A model generated the notes under the pieces. The model saw nothing but the letters and a program-made list of their open reading frames with translations, had not been told where the DNA came from and made no database searches. This document shows positions 13,144 through 16,597 of a stretch of DNA of 16,597 bases, piece by piece. Each line of letters opens with the position of its first letter. The first letter of the stretch is position 1. The DNA is from Methanosaeta sp. UBA80 (GTDB lineage: Archaea; Halobacteriota; Methanosarcinia; Methanotrichales; Methanotrichaceae): contig DAWB01000053.1 in the NCBI GenBank assembly GCA_002505805.1, forward strand, positions 1-16,597. The letters run 5' to 3'. Position numbers and translations under genes: made by a program.

Positions 13144-14346
13144 TCAAACCGCTTCCACATTGATTATCTTGGGCACGCCGCTCTCGAAGTATACATTGTT
13201 TTGATACATCCAGAAGCCGTCCCAGATGCTGATCACATGGCTGGCTCCGCCCTTGACTTTGGTGCTGAAGCTGCCGCCGCTGCCCACTCCTACCTCAACC
13301 CCGTCCACAAAGACCTGGAAGTTGCTGGGGCCAGGATAGTAGATGGTCAGGGGCGTGTCTCCCAGCGATGATGCCCCTGCCTGGGCCGGAGGTACAGATG
13401 GGTATTGGGGTGTGTTTGCCGCGCCGGGCAGGGGATAGCTCTGCGGCTGGGAGGTCTGGATGGGCTGAGCTGCCTGATAAGGCAGAGTGCTCTGGGCAGG
13501 CTGAGCGGCCTGGATGGGCTGAGCGGCCTGATAAGGAAGGGTGCCCTGAGCAGGCTGTGCGCCTTGGGCCTGGGACGGCGATGCTGCCGGAGCCTGGGCG
13601 AAGACATCTATTACCACCACATTGCTGGGCTGATTGTCCGCTACCAGATAGAGCAGATGCCTTCCTATCTTGTCCGCCCGGAAGATCATGCTGTTGTAGC
13701 CCTCATAGAACTGATACGTCTTGGAATTAAGGCTGGCCGTCTCGGTCTGGACCGTCTGGTAGAACCCGCCGCTGCCTCCTCCAGGCACATTGGCCACCAG
13801 CTCCACCGCCGCTCCCATTGGGCTTACCACATACTGGGTCCAGTTCTCCCGTCCCCGAATCCAGAGGTCGCTGCTCCGGGAGGGCTCAGTGGACAGATAC
13901 TGGGAGAAGGGAAGCCCCTGTCCCGAGGCGTAGAACACATACTTCGGTGCTCCGGCAGTGATGTTGAAGGGTACCGGGCTGCTTATGATCTCCGCCTCCC
14001 GGGGCTCCTCCGCCTCTACCTTAGGCTCGGCATAGTACTGGCTGAAGGGGGTAAAAGCGGATGCCGGAGCCAGCCTCTTGTAAAAAGAGACATCCGAGCT
14101 GTACCAGGGGTAGGAAGGAACCGGTGCATCCAGCCAGCGGACCATTCCTGCAATTCCCGGGTCCATCAGCCGGGAGCGGTCCAGGCTTCTCACATATCCT
14201 CCCTCCAGCCAGTCCCTCAGATACATCTGGCTTGCGTCCGGCTTGAGGTGATCGGTGTAAAGATAATCCGGGAGAAGATAGTCTCCCTGGGAGAAGGCCG
14301 CGGGCATGACCGCAGCAATCAGTATGGCCGATAGTATCAATCTCAT
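13144..14346 (-). CDS. Secreted Q/P/A-linker protein with PEGA-like C-terminus
   Basis: A 400-residue exported protein. The signal peptide (LILSAILIAAVMPAAFS, 3-19) is followed by Q. Residues 21-110 are Tyr/Asp/Ser-rich, and residues about 125-250 form a beta-rich domain (WTQYVVSPMGAAVELVA, a YQFY strand, RHLLYLVADNQPSNVVVIDVF) of a kind I associate with Methanothrix surface proteins. A Gln/Pro/Ala linker (251-325) contains two near-identical 18-residue units. The C-terminal 70 residues (TIYYPGPSNFQVFVDGVEVG) resemble a PEGA-type beta module. It has a GGAG ribosome binding site 8 bases before the ATG at 14346. The function is not recognised; a cell-surface or sheath role is inferred. It lies 104 bases downstream of the lipoprotein gene on the same strand. 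Confidence 0.8.
   Translation of the reverse strand: MRLILSAILIAAVMPAAFSQGDYLLPDYLYTDHLKPDASQMYLRDWLEGGYVRSLDRSRLMDPGIAGMVRWLDAPVPSYPWYSSDVSFYKRLAPASAFTPFSQYYAEPKVEAEEPREAEIISSPVPFNITAGAPKYVFYASGQGLPFSQYLSTEPSRSSDLWIRGRENWTQYVVSPMGAAVELVANVPGGGSGGFYQTVQTETASLNSKTYQFYEGYNSMIFRADKIGRHLLYLVADNQPSNVVVIDVFAQAPAASPSQAQGAQPAQGTLPYQAAQPIQAAQPAQSTLPYQAAQPIQTSQPQSYPLPGAANTPQYPSVPPAQAGASSLGDTPLTIYYPGPSNFQVFVDGVEVGVGSGGSFSTKVKGGASHVISIWDGFWMYQNNVYFESGVPKIINVEAV
13453..13560 (-). repeat. Two 54-base repeats in the Q/P/A linker
   Basis: Bases 13453-13506 and 13507-13560 are direct repeats differing at about 7 of 54 positions. They encode AQPAQ(G/S)TLPYQAAQPIQ units (residues 263-280 and 281-298). They likely vary in number between strains, as linker repeats often do. 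Confidence 0.85.
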
Positions 14347-14381
14347 AATACACTCTCCTTTGCCTCTCTATTAGCTGCGAT

Positions 14382-14394
14382 CCTTTTTAACCTC
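14382..14394 (-). promoter_or_regulatory. Candidate promoter of the secreted-protein gene
   Basis: The minus strand reads GAGGTTAAAAAGG, a BRE/TATA-like element about 40 bases before the ATG at 14346. It would give a short leader containing the GGAG site. Confidence 0.3.
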
Positions 14395-14450
14395 TTCTCA
14401 TTCCCTGTCAGATAGGCCGTCTCCTTCTCCCCGATCTCTGTGGCTCCGGC

Positions 14451-15224
14451 TCAGACTCCCTTCAGCGTCCGGTCAAAGAAGCTGGCCATCTGATACAGGG
14501 CGTCCTCAGCCGCAAAGCTCTGGGAAAGCTGACCCTCCTCGATCATGAAGCCGTGGGGCTCTCCCTGGTAGACCTTCATCTCGAAGTATCTGCCGCTGGC
14601 ATTCAGCTCCTCAGCATAGCGGTAGATATCCGCTATCTTGCTCGGCACATCATAGGTTCCATGGATTATGAGCAGAGGATCGTCCAGTTGGTCGATGAAC
14701 TGCACCGGACGGCTCTCATTGAGGAAGCCTCCCGAGTAGGGAAAGCCGTACCAGGCTACTCCCGAGCGGAAGGTTTGATTCATCCGGGGTAAAAAGAGCA
14801 TGGTGTACCTTCCTCCGGCGCAAAAGCCGGTTAGACCAAGCTTGTCCGCCTGGACATCATCCCTGTCCTGGAGCAAGGCGGAGCAGTCCTGGATCAGCTG
14901 GCCAAGGGTATCATCGGAAGGGGTCCGGTTGAAGGTCTGCCACTCGGGAGCTATAACCACATAGCCCTCTTCCGCCAGCCTGTTTGCCAGGCTCAGGTAG
15001 CCCGGCTCAAGGCCGTTAAAGGAGTGTATCATGACCACCCCGGGCCAGACTCCCTCTTTGCCGGGAGCAGCCAGATAGGAGGGATAAGATAGAGATCCGC
15101 TGGAGATATTCACCTTCTCGCCCTTTATCTCTTCTGCCGCATTTTCCTGCCTCTCGCCCGTCTGGGCGCAGCCTGAAACCGCCACCAGGGCGATCATCAT
15201 CAAGCACAAGATCAATACTCTCAT
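14451..15224 (-). CDS. Dienelactone-hydrolase-family lipoprotein
   Basis: A 257-residue exported alpha/beta-hydrolase. The N-terminal hydrophobic stretch ends in a lipobox (VSGC, C19), so it is probably a membrane-anchored lipoprotein outside the cell. The dienelactone hydrolase pattern is complete: MIHSFNGL after strand 3 (65-72), nucleophile elbow GFCAGG with C135, acid D192 in HGTYDVP, and H224 in GEPHGF. Family members hydrolyse lactones or esters; the substrate here is unknown. GGAG lies about 12 bases upstream of the ATG. It is transcribed divergently from uvrC. Confidence 0.88.
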   Translation of the reverse strand: MRVLILCLMMIALVAVSGCAQTGERQENAAEEIKGEKVNISSGSLSYPSYLAAPGKEGVWPGVVMIHSFNGLEPGYLSLANRLAEEGYVVIAPEWQTFNRTPSDDTLGQLIQDCSALLQDRDDVQADKLGLTGFCAGGRYTMLFLPRMNQTFRSGVAWYGFPYSGGFLNESRPVQFIDQLDDPLLIIHGTYDVPSKIADIYRYAEELNASGRYFEMKVYQGEPHGFMIEEGQLSQSFAAEDALYQMASFFDRTLKGV

Positions 15225-15429
15225 ACAGTTCTCATCTCCTTTGATTCAATTAAATTTTCTCAGCCTCACTTCACCGATACGGATCTATCATGTTTCATAA
15301 GGCAAAAGCGATCGGCTGGTCCAATCATCCTGTGTCCTGCGAAGAGCTTGAGTGAGGAAACGGAGTTGTATATATGATCCTCCTGGAAGATCATCCTATC
15401 GCCCTGTCCGCAAGCCCAGCCGGGGAAAA

Positions 15430-15439
15430 GATAAAAATC
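15430..15439 (+). promoter_or_regulatory. Candidate promoter of uvrC
   Basis: GATAAAAATC, preceded by GGGGAAAA, lies about 25-30 bases before the chosen uvrC ATG, with no ribosome binding site between; this fits a leaderless transcript. A second TATA-like element (GTATATAT near 15368-15375) lies further upstream. Confidence 0.3.
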
Positions 15440-15463
15440 CCTCCGTCCCATCAGCCACCAAAT

Positions 15464-16597
15464 ATGATCTCCCCGGATTCGCTGCCCCATCTTCCCGGAT
15501 GCTACCTCTTCAAAGACAGCCGGGAGGAGGTGATCTATGTAGGCAAGGCCAGAGATCTCAGAAAGCGGGTCTCCAGCTACTTTCAAAAACAGGACCAGAT
15601 ACCCAGAACTGCGGCTCTGGTGGCGGCGGCATCGGGCCTTGATTTCATAGTCACCAACAGCGAGCTTGAGGCTCTGCTATTGGAAAACACCCTGATCAAG
15701 AAGCACCAGCCCCGATACAACATCAAGCTCAAGGACTCCTCCCGTTATGCCGGAATAGAGCTGACAGAGGAGGATTTCCCCCGTCTGAGGATATCCCGCC
15801 GGAAAACAGGCGGATCCTTCTTCGGCCCATTCGTCTCCTCCCGGGAGAGAAATATTGTCTATCAGATAGTTCGCAAGGCCTTCGGCCTGGCCACCTGCAA
15901 GCGCTTTACCAAGCGAGCCTGCCTGCGCTACCATCTCGGCCACTGCTCCGGGCCTTGCATTGGTCGGATCAGCCTGGCCGACTACCGGGCCAGAGCTTCC
16001 AGGGCTGCTTCCGCCCTGGCCGGAAAGACGGATGAGCTTCTTCTAACCCTCCAAAAAGAGATGGCCGATCTCTCCCTCCGTCAGGAGTTTGAGAGGGCAT
16101 TGCAGCTGCGAGACGAGATCCAGGCATTGGAGCGGCTGCAAGAGAGGCAGCAGGTGGAGAGGAGCCGCAAGTACGATCAGGATGTCATCAGCTATGAGGT
16201 GGAGGGCTCTTCCGTCTATCTCATGCTCTTCCGGGTCTACCATGGAACATTGGAGGGCAAAGAGGAATATGTCTTCTCCCACGGCGATGGCTTTCTGGAG
16301 GAGTTTTTGGTGCAGTACTACTCGGAGAGGGAGCCGCCGGAGGAGCTGATCTGCGAGCAGCCCCTGGAGGCCGCCCTGCTCGATTTCCTCTGTCACCAGA
16401 AGGGCAAAAAGGTCAAAGCCACCGTCCCCCGCCAGGGAGAGAAGAAGATGCTTCTTGATCTGGCCAGGAAGAACTTGGAGGCGGGATTTTTCGGAGACAG
16501 GGAGAAGCTCTACGCCCTGGAGCAGGCTCTGCACCTGAAGAAGAGCCCCCAGGTCATAGAGTGCTTCGACATATCCCACCTGGGGGGCACTTTTTCC
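15464..16597 (+). CDS. uvrC: UvrC, excinuclease ABC subunit C (partial, N-terminal 378 residues)
   Basis: Nuclease subunit of UvrABC nucleotide excision repair; it cuts both sides of a lesion held by UvrB. Visible: the GIY-YIG domain (G12-Y14, YVGKA 25-29, conserved R and N-terminal helix), a four-Cys cluster C145-x7-C153-x7-C161-x3-C165 expected to bind Fe-S, a UVR motif for UvrB contact (about 200-235), and the start of the RNase H-like endonuclease domain with the FDISH motif (D369, first catalytic Asp). The gene runs off the window. I start at 15464, where the family's LPxxPGxYLF begins. An in-frame ATG at 15374 would add 30 residues unlike UvrC. UvrC in methanogens is a bacterial-type acquisition (general knowledge). 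Confidence 0.95.
   Translation, partial: MISPDSLPHLPGCYLFKDSREEVIYVGKARDLRKRVSSYFQKQDQIPRTAALVAAASGLDFIVTNSELEALLLENTLIKKHQPRYNIKLKDSSRYAGIELTEEDFPRLRISRRKTGGSFFGPFVSSRERNIVYQIVRKAFGLATCKRFTKRACLRYHLGHCSGPCIGRISLADYRARASRAASALAGKTDELLLTLQKEMADLSLRQEFERALQLRDEIQALERLQERQQVERSRKYDQDVISYEVEGSSVYLMLFRVYHGTLEGKEEYVFSHGDGFLEEFLVQYYSEREPPEELICEQPLEAALLDFLCHQKGKKVKATVPRQGEKKMLLDLARKNLEAGFFGDREKLYALEQALHLKKSPQVIECFDISHLGGTFS

Noticed and set aside
15266..15586. 106-codon minus-strand ORF between the lipoprotein gene and uvrC
   Set aside because: It overlaps the uvrC start and both promoter regions, has no recognisable domain, and ends where the lipoprotein promoter would be.
1..16597. tRNA, rRNA, insertion sequences or attachment sites near the STAND operon
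   Set aside because: I saw no tRNA-like cloverleaf, transposase frame or terminal inverted repeats, so recent insertion by a mobile element cannot be supported.

Overview
The window looks like a chromosomal segment of a methanogenic archaeon, probably near Methanotrichales (Methanothrix/Methanosaeta). The grounds are archaeal-type promoter candidates, a T-rich terminator without a hairpin, an MTH1187-family protein, methanogen-style secreted proteins, and strong GGAG/GGAGG ribosome binding sites. The order is inferred by recognition; no search was run.

Layout. 1-804 (+) is the C-terminal part of a large secreted repeat protein, closed by a hairpin/T-tract. 837-1574 (-) is an RNase Z-like metallo-beta-lactamase-fold hydrolase, with a possible small leaderless ORF and promoter upstream. 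1830-9591 (-) is the centre of interest: four genes in one apparent operon, transcribed from the 9591 side. First comes a CHAT (caspase-like) protease effector, then three STAND NTPases (NB-ARC ATPase plus 40-residue TPR arrays). 9769-10379 (+) holds a thiamine-binding-type (MTH1187/DUF77) gene interrupted by an in-frame TAA, and a small Cys-rich protein coupled to it by an ATGA overlap. 10418-12929 (-) is a two-gene cation antiporter operon (NhaP2-like, then CaCA/YrbG-like). 13144-15224 (-) holds a secreted Q/P/A-rich protein and a dienelactone-hydrolase-type lipoprotein. 15464 to the end (+) is the start of uvrC.

The candidate system is the four-gene operon. The CHAT protein has an N-terminal helical domain, then a glycine/asparagine-rich linker with three short motifs, then the protease. 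The same motifs stand at the extreme N-termini of the STAND proteins, in different subsets: motif A in STAND1, A+B plus the start of C in STAND2, and the end of B plus C in STAND3. This is the architecture expected of amyloid-type (BASS-like) or other homotypic signalling motifs joining NLR-like receptors to a cell-death effector, here with one effector and several receptors. The TPR repeats are nearly identical in framework and vary mainly at the groove-lining positions, which suggests diversifying recognition. I infer an abortive-infection or self/non-self programmed-death module; the architecture is seen directly, the function is not.
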